Source: Acinetobacter bereziniae LMG 1003 = CIP 70.12 (GTDB lineage: Bacteria; Pseudomonadota; Gammaproteobacteria; Pseudomonadales; Moraxellaceae). From it: a stretch of 64,000 nucleotides of DNA. Positions within the stretch are counted from its first letter, which is position 1, and the number at the start of each line of letters is the position of its first letter. The stretch is from positions 1,108,620-1,172,619 of the forward strand of contig NZ_KB849755.1 of NCBI RefSeq assembly GCF_000368925.1, given 5' to 3'. A model generated the notes under the pieces. It saw only the letters and a list, made by a program, of their open reading frames with translations. It had not been told where the DNA came from and made no database searches. Shown piece after piece: positions 38,108-46,047 of this stretch. A program made the translations under genes and the position numbers.

Positions 38108-38220
38108 AACACAATGTTCAAGATGAAAGGATTCAGTATTTGAAGTTGGATGGTTATGGTTTGAGGTTTAAAGTTTAATTTTTAAACTTCAATATTCAAA
38201 TTGAATCTACAAAATACAAT

Positions 38221-38247
38221 AAAGCCAATGCTTGATTCATTGGCTTT
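38221..38247 (-). terminator. Terminator of glpD
   Basis: AAAGCCAATG pairs with CATTGGCTTT, a 10-bp stem just after the glpD stop; the T-rich tail is imperfect. Confidence 0.65.
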
Positions 38248-38257
38248 ATAAATTGCA

Positions 38258-39787
38258 TTATGCAACATCTTTTTGCAATCGACGTTCATGTAACTCAAGC
38301 AAGTAGGCATCCAAAAGATCAATGTCATCCTGTTTAAATTCAAGATATAACTTGCTACGGCGACTCAATATATCCTGACTCGTGATTGCCCATTCCTGAT
38401 CGACTAAATAATCCACTTCTTGCGCATAAAGCCCATGTCCAAAACTTTGTCCAAGCTCATGCACTGAGGAGGAATAATTTAAAAACTTCCATACATAAGT
38501 GCCATAAGCATGTGCCCAGCGACTTGCTGTTTCCAAATCAATGCCTTTGATTTTAGTCTGGATCTCCAAGATTAAATCTTCTACAGAGACCAAGTTTTCT
38601 GCACCAGGTAATAAAGCATGTGCGGTCCAAGATTGTTGCATTTCAGGGAAAAACTTTTTCAGTTGCTCAAGTGCTGATTCAGCAAGCTTGCGATATGTCG
38701 TCAACTTGCCACCAAAAACCGACAATAAAGGCGCTTCACCTGAATGTTGCTGAGAAAGTGCTAAAGTATAATCACGCGTAATTGCTGCTGGGTTATCAGA
38801 TTCATCATCACACAATGGGCGCACACCTGAAAAAGTGCTGACAATATCATTTTGGCTCAGTTGTGTCTTAAAATGATCATTGGATACTTTTAAAAGATAA
38901 TCAATTTCTTGTTGAGTGATTTCAACTTGATTAGGGTCATCATGATATTCACGATCTGTGGTTCCAATCATGGTGTATTGGTTTAAATAAGGGATCGCAA
39001 ACACGATTCGCTGATCGTCATTTTGCATAATATAGGCTTTATCACCTGCATAAATTTTTGGCACAATGATATGGCTCCCTTGAACCAAACGAATGCCATA
39101 AGGTGATTTTAATTTCAAATCCTGTTGGATAAATTGTGCCACCCAAGGACCTGCAGCATTGACCAATACTTTGGCTTGAACTTGATATATCCCTTGTTCA
39201 TTTTCAAGTTGGATTGTCCACACAGCATTTTCACGTTGCGCAGCAATACAACGTGTTTGACTAACAATCTTTGCACCCTTTTCCCGTGCCTGCATTGCAT
39301 TGAGAATCACCAAACGAGAATCATCAACAGCACAATCGGAGTATTCAAAACCACGGGTAATATCTTTATTTAATGGGCTGGTTTCAGGGTTGAATTGGAC
39401 CAAATTTGATCCTGGCAGTTTTTCTCGTTTGCCCAAATGATCATAAAAAAATAAACCCGTACGGATTAGCCAAGCTGGTCTAAGGTGCGGTTGATGAGGC
39501 ATGATAAAGCGCATTGGACGAATAATATGTGGGGCTTTCGCCAGTAAAACTTCACGCTCTGCCAAAGCTTCACGAACCAAGCGAAATTCCTTATGTTCTA
39601 GATAACGTAAACCACCATGAATCAATTTACTACTGGCGGATGAGGTATGACTTGCCAAATCATCTTTTTCACAAAGCAAGACCGATAAACCACGCCCAAC
39701 TGCATCATTGGCAATTCCAACACCATTAATTCCTCCTCCAATCACCACGATGTCATAACAAGTTTGCGGTTCTTTCATTTGCATCAT
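38258..39787 (-). CDS. glpD: Aerobic glycerol-3-phosphate dehydrogenase
   Basis: The 509-residue FAD enzyme oxidises glycerol-3-phosphate to dihydroxyacetone phosphate at the inner membrane, feeding quinones. The dinucleotide motif VVIGGGINGVG is at about 13-23, and SSKLIHGGLRYLE and GVRPL follow as in GlpD. The ATG at 39787 is chosen over a longer frame from 39868 because AAAGGTGA lies just before it. GlpR is encoded upstream on the same strand. Confidence 0.94.
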   Translation of the reverse strand: MMQMKEPQTCYDIVVIGGGINGVGIANDAVGRGLSVLLCEKDDLASHTSSASSKLIHGGLRYLEHKEFRLVREALAEREVLLAKAPHIIRPMRFIMPHQPHLRPAWLIRTGLFFYDHLGKREKLPGSNLVQFNPETSPLNKDITRGFEYSDCAVDDSRLVILNAMQAREKGAKIVSQTRCIAAQRENAVWTIQLENEQGIYQVQAKVLVNAAGPWVAQFIQQDLKLKSPYGIRLVQGSHIIVPKIYAGDKAYIMQNDDQRIVFAIPYLNQYTMIGTTDREYHDDPNQVEITQQEIDYLLKVSNDHFKTQLSQNDIVSTFSGVRPLCDDESDNPAAITRDYTLALSQQHSGEAPLLSVFGGKLTTYRKLAESALEQLKKFFPEMQQSWTAHALLPGAENLVSVEDLILEIQTKIKGIDLETASRWAHAYGTYVWKFLNYSSSVHELGQSFGHGLYAQEVDYLVDQEWAITSQDILSRRSKLYLEFKQDDIDLLDAYLLELHERRLQKDVA

Positions 39788-39820
39788 AACATCACCTTTT
39801 GATTGAAGAGTTTTAACATA

Positions 39821-39848
39821 TTTTCGTTTATTTTCATTTAAGAAAATA
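39821..39848. promoter_or_regulatory. Candidate GlpR operator before glpD
   Basis: TTTTCGTTTA and TTTTCATTTA are adjacent direct repeats (39821-39840), then AGAAAATAA. Tandem TTTC(G/A)TTT elements are typical of DeoR-family operators. The site is 34 bases upstream of the glpD ATG. Confidence 0.5.
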
Positions 39849-39927
39849 ATAGAGACTTTTTTGATCAATGTCTATTCGATAATCAATAGATTTGCAACTG
39901 ACATTTAAGCTCGTCATTGAATAAAGC

Positions 39928-40683
39928 CTAAACCACAATCAAATTCACTTCTGCCGCATTGATTTGTTGAATATAAGCTTCAGCAGGCTGTTGATTGGTA
40001 AAAAGACGATCAATTTCTCGAAGATGCCCCATGCGCATCATTGCATGACGACCAAATTTACTATCATCTACAGCTAAAAAAATCTGTCGAGCACCAGCAA
40101 TAATTTCTTGAGAGACTGAAACTTCCTGAAAATCAAAATCCAATAATGTCCCATCTGCATCAATTCCACTGATGCCAATCACGGCGTAATCCACTTTGAA
40201 TTGTTTAAAAAATTCAGATGTCGCCTGCCCAATGACCCCGCCATCGGGGCGAACTTTGCCACTGGCAATAAGCACTTCAAAATCTTCTTTTACACTTAGG
40301 ATTTTGGCAACATTTAGATTATTGGTAATAATTTTAAGCCCTCGATGTTGCAATAAAGCGACAGCAATTGCTTCTGTCGTTGTCCCGATATTGATAAATA
40401 AAGAAGCATAATCTGGAATAGCTTTTGCCACAGCAACTGCAATACGCTGTTTTGCCTCTGCGTTATGGCTCATGCGTGTACTGTATTCAGTATTGGTCAC
40501 ACTTGAGTCTATCGCAGCACCGCCATGATAACGTCGCAACAATCCAGCATCGGCCAACTGATTAATATCTCTGCGTACAGTTTGCGGTGTCACTGTAAAT
40601 ATCTGCGCAATTTCTTCAATACTGATATATCCCCGTTGTTTAACCAGTTCCAAAATTTGCTGTTGTCGAATCATGAAGTTCAT
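39928..40683 (-). CDS. glpR: DeoR-family repressor, GlpR-like
   Basis: The 251-residue regulator has an N-terminal helix-turn-helix (IEEIAQIFTVTPQTVRRDIN) and a C-terminal sugar-phosphate sensor domain with NIGTTTEAIA and the DFQEVSV segment. Position directly before glpD supports glycerol-3-phosphate control. The ATG at 40683 fits the family and leaves the upstream ATG at 40722 inside a probable operator. Confidence 0.85.
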   Translation of the reverse strand: MNFMIRQQQILELVKQRGYISIEEIAQIFTVTPQTVRRDINQLADAGLLRRYHGGAAIDSSVTNTEYSTRMSHNAEAKQRIAVAVAKAIPDYASLFINIGTTTEAIAVALLQHRGLKIITNNLNVAKILSVKEDFEVLIASGKVRPDGGVIGQATSEFFKQFKVDYAVIGISGIDADGTLLDFDFQEVSVSQEIIAGARQIFLAVDDSKFGRHAMMRMGHLREIDRLFTNQQPAEAYIQQINAAEVNLIVV

Positions 40684-40704
40684 AAATGCAAACCTTATTG
40701 TTTT

Positions 40705-40716
40705 ATTTTCGAAAAT
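40705..40716. promoter_or_regulatory. Candidate GlpR autoregulatory operator
   Basis: The 12-bp perfect palindrome ATTTTCGAAAAT lies 22 bases upstream of the glpR start and shares TTTTCG with the site before glpD. Confidence 0.4.
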
Positions 40717-40723
40717 GAACATT

Positions 40724-41138
40724 TAAATACATACATAACATAAGTTCTTGTTATTCAGCTAGCTTTGAATCTTAATTCTCAATACTGATCGTTTTTTTAT
40801 TTGAGTACTTTTCACACATTTGACTCATTTCCACCCAACACTTTATCTGTACTAAAAACAGCCACCCATTAAACCATTTAAAATTAAATAATTGTTTTAA
40901 AAAAATTATTCTTTATTTTAGCCATTCTTAAATAATTATTGATCCTGAACATAAAAAAGGCATACGACCAAAGTCTAATAAGGACAACCTTCATTCTTGC
41001 GTATAACGAGCTGTGTAATGATTTGTATCTCTCCGCAGTACTGATTGAAATTCTCTCTTTTTGATTTTTCTGTTTAGATTTTCACCCCAAATGAACCCTA
41101 AACAGGCTATGTTTTGCATATTCTTTTGGAGAATTGCC
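40724..41138. other. Divergent intergenic region, no gene seen
   Basis: About 410 bases between glpR and the KgtP-like gene. It must contain promoters for both; no RNA gene or further regulatory motif stands out. Confidence 0.4.
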
Positions 41139-42458
41139 TTGTCCAATTCATCACCTCAGGTTGCTCCTTCGCAACTTGATAGAAAAACTCGTTTCAAATC
41201 TATACTTGGTGGCTCAGCTGGTAACCTAGTTGAATGGTATGACTGGTATGTCTATGCCGCATTTACGCTCTACTTTGCACCAGTGTTCTTTCCAGAAGGT
41301 AATGAAACAGTCAAGCTTCTCCAAGCTGCTGCTGTTTTTGCTTTAGGTTTTTTAATGCGCCCGATTGGCGCTTGGATTATGGGAATTTATGCCGATCGTA
41401 AAGGTCGTAAAGCTGGTTTAACGCTTTCTGTATCCTTGATGTGTGTCGGTTCTTTAATTATCGCTTGTGCACCGTCTTATGATTCTGTCGGTATGCTTGC
41501 TCCAGCGCTTCTACTCTTTGCTCGTCTCTTACAGGGCTTAAGTGTCGGTGGTGAATATGGTTCAAGTGCGACATATTTAACTGAAATGGCAGGAAAGAAT
41601 CATCGCGGTTTCTTCTCTAGTTTCCAATATGTCACCTTGATTTCAGGACAGTTGTTGGCACTTTGTGTATTGATTATCCTCCAACATACACTTTCAGAAG
41701 ATGCCTTGCATGCATGGGGATGGCGTATTCCATTCTTTATCGGCGCTTTGTTAGCCATTGTTGTATTCTGGATTCGTCGTGGCTTAGTTGAAACTGAATC
41801 AGCTAAACAAGCGCAAGAACATGCCAAAAATGGTGGTGAAAAATCGGGGGCTTTGGCTTTATTTACCAAATACCCTAAACAAGCATTCACAGTGATTATG
41901 TTGACCGCAGGTGGAACGCTAGCATTCAACACATTTACCACCTATTTGCAAAAATATTTGGTCAATACCTCTGGCTTTGAAAAGACCACAGCAACAGAAA
42001 TTACCACGGCAGCGATCTTTATCTTCATGTTGATTCAACCTGCTGTTGGCGCACTTTCAGATAAAATTGGTCGTAAACCGATTATGATCACCTTTGGTGT
42101 TTTAGGTGTTCTATTTACCATCCCTATTTTCAATGGGCTTGGTTCAACCACAGACCCTAAAACTGCATTTTTCTTATGTATGAGTGGCATGGTGATTGTA
42201 ACTGGCTACACTGCAATTAATGCGGTAGTTAAAGCAGAACTCTTCCCTGCTCACATTCGCGCTCTGGGTGTTGCGTTACCATACGCTTTAGCAAATACAA
42301 TCTTTGGTGGTACAGCTGAATTAGTCGCCTTAAGTTTTAAAAATGCAGGTCACGAAAACTATTTCTTCTACTACATCACGTTTATGATTGGTCTATCTTT
42401 AATTACTTATATCTTTATGAAAGATACTAAGAAAAATAGCTTAATCACAGATGATTAA
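41139..42458 (+). CDS. kgtP: MFS metabolite/proton symporter, KgtP-like (alpha-ketoglutarate)
   Basis: The product, about 439 residues, belongs to the metabolite:H+ symporter branch. NLVEWYDWYVYAAFTLYFAP in helix 1, GRKAGLTLSVSLM, and LLQGLSVGGEYGSSATYLTE are typical of KgtP. The start is proposed at TTG 41139: GGAGA lies six bases upstream, and homologues begin near this point. The upstream ATG at 41061 would add 26 residues without a ribosome site. The dicarboxylate substrate is inferred from the closest family. Confidence 0.75.
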   Translation: MSNSSPQVAPSQLDRKTRFKSILGGSAGNLVEWYDWYVYAAFTLYFAPVFFPEGNETVKLLQAAAVFALGFLMRPIGAWIMGIYADRKGRKAGLTLSVSLMCVGSLIIACAPSYDSVGMLAPALLLFARLLQGLSVGGEYGSSATYLTEMAGKNHRGFFSSFQYVTLISGQLLALCVLIILQHTLSEDALHAWGWRIPFFIGALLAIVVFWIRRGLVETESAKQAQEHAKNGGEKSGALALFTKYPKQAFTVIMLTAGGTLAFNTFTTYLQKYLVNTSGFEKTTATEITTAAIFIFMLIQPAVGALSDKIGRKPIMITFGVLGVLFTIPIFNGLGSTTDPKTAFFLCMSGMVIVTGYTAINAVVKAELFPAHIRALGVALPYALANTIFGGTAELVALSFKNAGHENYFFYYITFMIGLSLITYIFMKDTKKNSLITDD

Positions 42459-42487
42459 TCAAAATCCAAAAGTAGCTTAGATGGATT

Positions 42488-42523
42488 AAAACAGCTTTCT
42501 TATGCAAATTAGAAAGCTGTTTT
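42488..42523 (+). terminator. Terminator of the kgtP-like gene
   Basis: A 13-bp perfect stem, AAAACAGCTTTCT with AGAAAGCTGTTTT, and a ten-base loop. Confidence 0.85.
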
Positions 42524-42603
42524 GATTTGAACAATTCAATCATCGAGAAAATCACAAAGCTATGGCATACTAAAAATAATTCAAAAAGCTGGGACTTTAA
42601 AAG

Positions 42604-43029
42604 ATGAAAATAATCACCTGTGCAGGTTTAGGATTAATGGTTTTAGCTTTATCGGCGTGCCAAACAACACCGCGTCAATATAATGGAGTGACAGGCTACC
42701 AAATCGAAAGTCAGTCAAGTAATAGCGCAACATTGGCATATACGCTTTCTGGTCGCGCTGACCGTGATTTAGATGCCAGTAAATTACAACGTGCATGTCA
42801 AAAAGTTTTAGGTGCAAATAAAACCTATAAAATTTCTGTTCTTAGTATCAATGAAATCATCAACCCGCAAGCTGCACAAAATCAAGCCGGCGTCCAACTT
42901 GGGCATAGTCGAACTTCTTTTGGACTTTCAAATACTCCTAATCTAAACAACAGTGAGGATTATGCAACGCGTCAAGCACTTGAAACTCGTCCAAGCACCT
43001 TGCATGTTGTACGTTATACCTGTTCTTAA
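42604..43029 (+). CDS. Hypothetical lipoprotein
   Basis: The 141-residue protein has a lipoprotein signal ending LSAC (C19), then a small domain with two further cysteines (C49 and C140), which could form a disulfide. I do not recognise a family. It has its own upstream space and converges on a methyltransferase gene. Probably an outer-membrane lipoprotein; function unknown. Confidence 0.7.
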   Translation: MKIITCAGLGLMVLALSACQTTPRQYNGVTGYQIESQSSNSATLAYTLSGRADRDLDASKLQRACQKVLGANKTYKISVLSINEIINPQAAQNQAGVQLGHSRTSFGLSNTPNLNNSEDYATRQALETRPSTLHVVRYTCS

Positions 43030-43060
43030 TACACCAAATCATAATAAGTTTTCAAAAAAT

Positions 43061-43081
43061 AAGACGCTTTTATAGCGTCTT
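43061..43081 (-). terminator. Terminator overlapping the methyltransferase stop
   Basis: AAGACGCT pairs with AGCGTCTT around a five-base loop; the TAA stop at 43072-43070 lies in the loop and the minus-strand T-run follows at 43059-43054. Confidence 0.75.
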
Positions 43082-43738
43082 ATAAAAACTCACATTTCGA
43101 AACTCTTTGGCTTCATCTAAATCAGGCCATGTTGTTGCACTTCGTTCATCCAATTTTTGATAATTCGGATGACTAAAGTTTTTGACCCGACTGTCCGCCA
43201 CCCATACTTCAGGGGCAAACTTTAAAAATTCATCTAAGAAAAAGCGATTAGATTGATCATATAAAACATCTGCGGCGAGCAATACATCCACCTGTTCTGC
43301 TTTATATAAATCATCCAGATATACCAGCTCTACCTCGTTTAGTGCGGCATTTTCACGACAAGCATCTAAACTCAATGGGTCAATGTCACAACAAATCACA
43401 CGCTTGGCACCCGCTAATTTGGCAGCAATCGCGACCACACCTGACCCAGCGCCAAAATCGAGAACCACCTTATCTTTAACATGATGTGGCTCAGCCAATA
43501 GCCATTGTGCCATCGCCAAACCAGATGCCCAACAAAAGATCCAATATGGTGTGTCATTCCAAATACGGCGAATCACTTCATCATCTAAACGATCAGTCGG
43601 AAAAACCGGTGGAATCAACCACAATGAAATCGGAGTCTCAGGTAACTGCTGAGCGAGTAGCTGGCATTGAGGAATCACCTCATGCAAGGCTTTGAGTAAA
43701 TGTGATGGGGCTTTAGGAAATTGTAAAGTACAACTCAT
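43070..43738 (-). CDS. Class I SAM-dependent methyltransferase (ETFB-lysine-type)
   Basis: The 222-residue protein has the SAM-binding motif VVLDFGAGSGVVAIAA at about 91-106 and an acidic CCDIDPLSLDA loop, followed by DVLLAADVLYD. The pattern is of the METTL20/ETFBKMT-like group that methylates lysines in electron-transfer flavoprotein beta or similar proteins. The substrate here is not shown. The stop codon lies inside the loop of its own terminator hairpin. Confidence 0.75.
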   Translation of the reverse strand: MSCTLQFPKAPSHLLKALHEVIPQCQLLAQQLPETPISLWLIPPVFPTDRLDDEVIRRIWNDTPYWIFCWASGLAMAQWLLAEPHHVKDKVVLDFGAGSGVVAIAAKLAGAKRVICCDIDPLSLDACRENAALNEVELVYLDDLYKAEQVDVLLAADVLYDQSNRFFLDEFLKFAPEVWVADSRVKNFSHPNYQKLDERSATTWPDLDEAKEFRNVSFYKTL

Positions 43739-43913
43739 AAATGTATAACCAAAATGATTATTCTAATACTTCGCAAATACACTAAGGTTTTTTGACGCTT
43801 ATATACTTCGATAATTTGCTGTTATTGCAGATCGCATCATATTAAATACATGATTGTCACAAAGTCTATTATTAAAGCAACTTTTACCAAAACAAAAATG
43901 ACATTTTCGAGAA

Positions 43914-43943
43914 GCCTTCACCATCTACAAAAATGGTGAAGGC
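43914..43943 (-). terminator. Hairpin after folD
   Basis: An 11-bp perfect stem, GCCTTCACCAT with ATGGTGAAGGC. There is no clean T-run on the minus side, so it may be a processing or weak terminator hairpin. Confidence 0.55.
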
Positions 43944-43961
43944 ATTGCTATCAATATTTGA

Positions 43962-44810
43962 TTAAGCTAACGCTTTTTCTGCTGCTTCTACAGTTTGACG
44001 AATCAATGTAGTAATCGTCATAGGTCCTACACCACCTGGAACTGGCGTATATGCTGAAGCAACTTCTTCAATTCCAACCAATTGAATATCACCAACACCA
44101 CCACCTTCACGAGGATGGAAACCTGCATCTACCACAACAGCACCTTGTTTGATCCAGTCTTTTTGAATCAACTCTGCTTTACCTACTGCACCCACAACGA
44201 TATCCGCTTGTTTGATTAATTCAGCAAGGTTTTGGGTACGTGAATGACAGATTGTCACTGTAGCATTGGCTTGAAGCAACATCATTGCCATCGGCTTGCC
44301 TAAAATCGCTGAACGTCCAACCACTACAGCATGCTTACCGGCAATCTCAATCTTATTTTCTTTAAGAATAGTCATGATGCCCGCAGGAGTTGCAGAACCA
44401 TATGCTGCTTCACCCATTGCCATACGACCAAAACCAAGACACGTCACACCATCAACATCTTTTTCTAAAGAGATCGCATCAAAACAAGCACGTTCGTCAA
44501 TCTGTTCAGGTACTGGATGCTGTAACAAAATACCATGTACATCAGGATTGGCATTTAATTTTTCGATTTCAGCCAATAATTGTTCAGTCGTGGTTTCTTT
44601 GCCTAATTCAACTTTCAAAGAATCCATACCTACACGACGACATGCATTTCCTTTCATACGAACATAAGTCGCAGATGCGCCATCATCACCCACTAAAATA
44701 GTCGCTAAAATTGGGGTACGACCTGTTTTTGCCTTTAAAGCTTCAACACGAGTCAACAAGTCTGCTTCAATTTGTTTCGCTAATGCGCGACCATCCAATA
44801 CCAATGCCAC
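43962..44810 (-). CDS. folD: Methylenetetrahydrofolate dehydrogenase/cyclohydrolase
   Basis: The 282-residue bifunctional enzyme interconverts methylene-, methenyl- and 10-formyl-THF with NADP. The catalytic Y49 and K53 are in TYVRMKG, the NADP loop is VVGRSAILGKP, and PVPGGVGPMT closes the C-terminus. The start is GTG at 44810 with GGAG upstream. Together with the cyclo-ligase at 4988 it covers one-carbon folate steps, but the two are far apart. Confidence 0.96.
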   Translation of the reverse strand: MALVLDGRALAKQIEADLLTRVEALKAKTGRTPILATILVGDDGASATYVRMKGNACRRVGMDSLKVELGKETTTEQLLAEIEKLNANPDVHGILLQHPVPEQIDERACFDAISLEKDVDGVTCLGFGRMAMGEAAYGSATPAGIMTILKENKIEIAGKHAVVVGRSAILGKPMAMMLLQANATVTICHSRTQNLAELIKQADIVVGAVGKAELIQKDWIKQGAVVVDAGFHPREGGGVGDIQLVGIEEVASAYTPVPGGVGPMTITTLIRQTVEAAEKALA

Positions 44811-44917
44811 GGCACATCTCCAAAGTAGATATGAATCAATTTTGCAAATAATACATGATTATTTAGACAATTTTCTTTCGTATGCTGAATTTATGTGCAT
44901 ATGCATGAAATATAGTA

Positions 44918-44945
44918 TTGTTTTTTTTTCAAAGGTTGCTAATAT
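44918..44945 (+). promoter_or_regulatory. Probable promoter of tRNA-Cys/tRNA-Leu
   Basis: TTGTTT and TAATAT with 16 bases between, 18 bases before the tRNA-Cys gene. Confidence 0.6.
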
Positions 44946-44962
44946 GTGCATCACCAAGACAT

Positions 44963-45036
44963 GGCGGGGTGGCAGAGTGGTCATGCAGCGGACTGCAACT
45001 CCGTGTACGCCGGTTCGATTCCGACCTCCGCCTCCA
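44963..45036 (+). tRNA. tRNA-Cys (GCA)
   Basis: A 74-nt cloverleaf with anticodon GCA (loop CTGCAAC), the acceptor stem GGCGGGG with CTCCGCC (one G-T pair) and an encoded CCA. A tRNA-Leu follows after ten bases in the same transcript. Confidence 0.97.
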
Positions 45037-45046
45037 ATCTTGTAAA

Positions 45047-45132
45047 GCCCGAGTGGTGAAATCGGTAGACACAGGGGATTTAAAATCCCCCGCCCACAAA
45101 GCGTGCCAGTTCGAGTCTGGCCTCGGGCACCA
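45047..45132 (+). tRNA. tRNA-Leu (TAA), copy 1
   Basis: An 86-nt class II tRNA with anticodon TAA, a long variable arm (CCGCCCACAAAGCG region) and the acceptor GCCCGAG with CTCGGGC. CCA is encoded. It is co-transcribed with tRNA-Cys and is identical to the copy at 48032. Confidence 0.98.
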
Positions 45133-45188
45133 TTTTAATCAACATTAAAATGGTGTAATAAAAAACCCAGCGATAAGCTGGTTTTTTT
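45128..45188 (+). terminator. tRNA-Leu trailer hairpin and terminator, copy 1
   Basis: CACCATTTTAAT (45128-45139) pairs perfectly with ATTAAAATGGTG (45144-45155), including the tRNA 3' CCA. A second small stem, CCAGC with GCTGG (45167-45181), precedes seven T residues. Confidence 0.8.
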
Positions 45189-45256
45189 ATGTCTAAAATT
45201 TTATATTAGCTTTTTATGTTAATCTCTAAATTGCAGTTTAAATAAGTGAAGCCTAT

Positions 45257-45988
45257 ATGATTCAAAACAAGCAAGTTTCCTTCTATTTAAATCAGTTACA
45301 ACAACAATATCCAAAAGCATTTAAATACAATTTTTTATTTTATAGCCAAATTAAAACCAAAGGGCTTTTAGATGAAGCCAAGGAATTTATTCCTTGGATT
45401 TTATCAATCATGATTTTTTGCAGTATTTACTTCAGCTTAGGTCATTATATTTCAATTCATTTTGTTCAATTTGATGCTTTTCAAGCCAATGCCATCGCAG
45501 CCTTGGCGGTTATGTTATTTTTTATGTTGATTGTTCCCATTATTATCAACCAAATCAAACACAGCTCTACCCATCTTTATCAGCAACTCAACAATACGCC
45601 ATTTAAACTTGCCGCATTGATTATTCTACAAGCACTGAACCTATATTTTATTGAAAGTACACTTTTACAAGGTTTGCTATTTTTCTTTGCAATGAGCTTT
45701 GGTTTTGTGAAGTTCTATAAAGAAAATCTATTTCGAGACAGCACCAAAGATACTGAATTTTATCAATTACAACAAATTCGGAGAACTTGCTTTTGGGCGT
45801 ATAAGCAAGCCAAAAAAGCCAGATTTAAAATGAGATTTTATAATAAAAATTCGGAGCAATATCAGTTTCAACAGCAGCAACTTACTCAATACTTAGAATT
45901 GCATTTACAGTTATTAAAGTATGAAAATGAAATGTGCAAAACATATAAATATGAAGATTTAGATGCCTATATGGACAGCATGATGTAA
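45257..45988 (+). CDS. Hypothetical membrane protein
   Basis: I do not recognise this 243-residue protein. It has about four hydrophobic segments (near 46-68, 77-98 and two between 117 and 155), then a polar helical tail rich in Lys, Gln and Tyr that may be a coiled coil. It lies between two tRNA-Leu copies, together with phoD, and shares a bidirectional terminator with phoD. Function unknown. Confidence 0.65.
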   Translation: MIQNKQVSFYLNQLQQQYPKAFKYNFLFYSQIKTKGLLDEAKEFIPWILSIMIFCSIYFSLGHYISIHFVQFDAFQANAIAALAVMLFFMLIVPIIINQIKHSSTHLYQQLNNTPFKLAALIILQALNLYFIESTLLQGLLFFFAMSFGFVKFYKENLFRDSTKDTEFYQLQQIRRTCFWAYKQAKKARFKMRFYNKNSEQYQFQQQQLTQYLELHLQLLKYENEMCKTYKYEDLDAYMDSMM

Positions 45989-46000
45989 TTTATTTTCATA

Positions 46001-46036
46001 AAAAACCGAGTCAATATGATGAACTCGGTTTTTTTA
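46001..46036. terminator. Bidirectional terminator
   Basis: AAACCGAGT (46003-46011) pairs with ACTCGGTTT (46023-46031), with A-run before and T-run after, serving the membrane-protein gene and the convergent phoD. Confidence 0.88.
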
Positions 46037-46047
46037 TGCTTGAAAAT

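Noticed and set aside
44842..45148. Short frames crossing tRNA-Cys and tRNA-Leu
   Set aside because: They run through two clear tRNA genes and have no independent support; the similar frame at 47963-48148 crosses the second tRNA-Leu.
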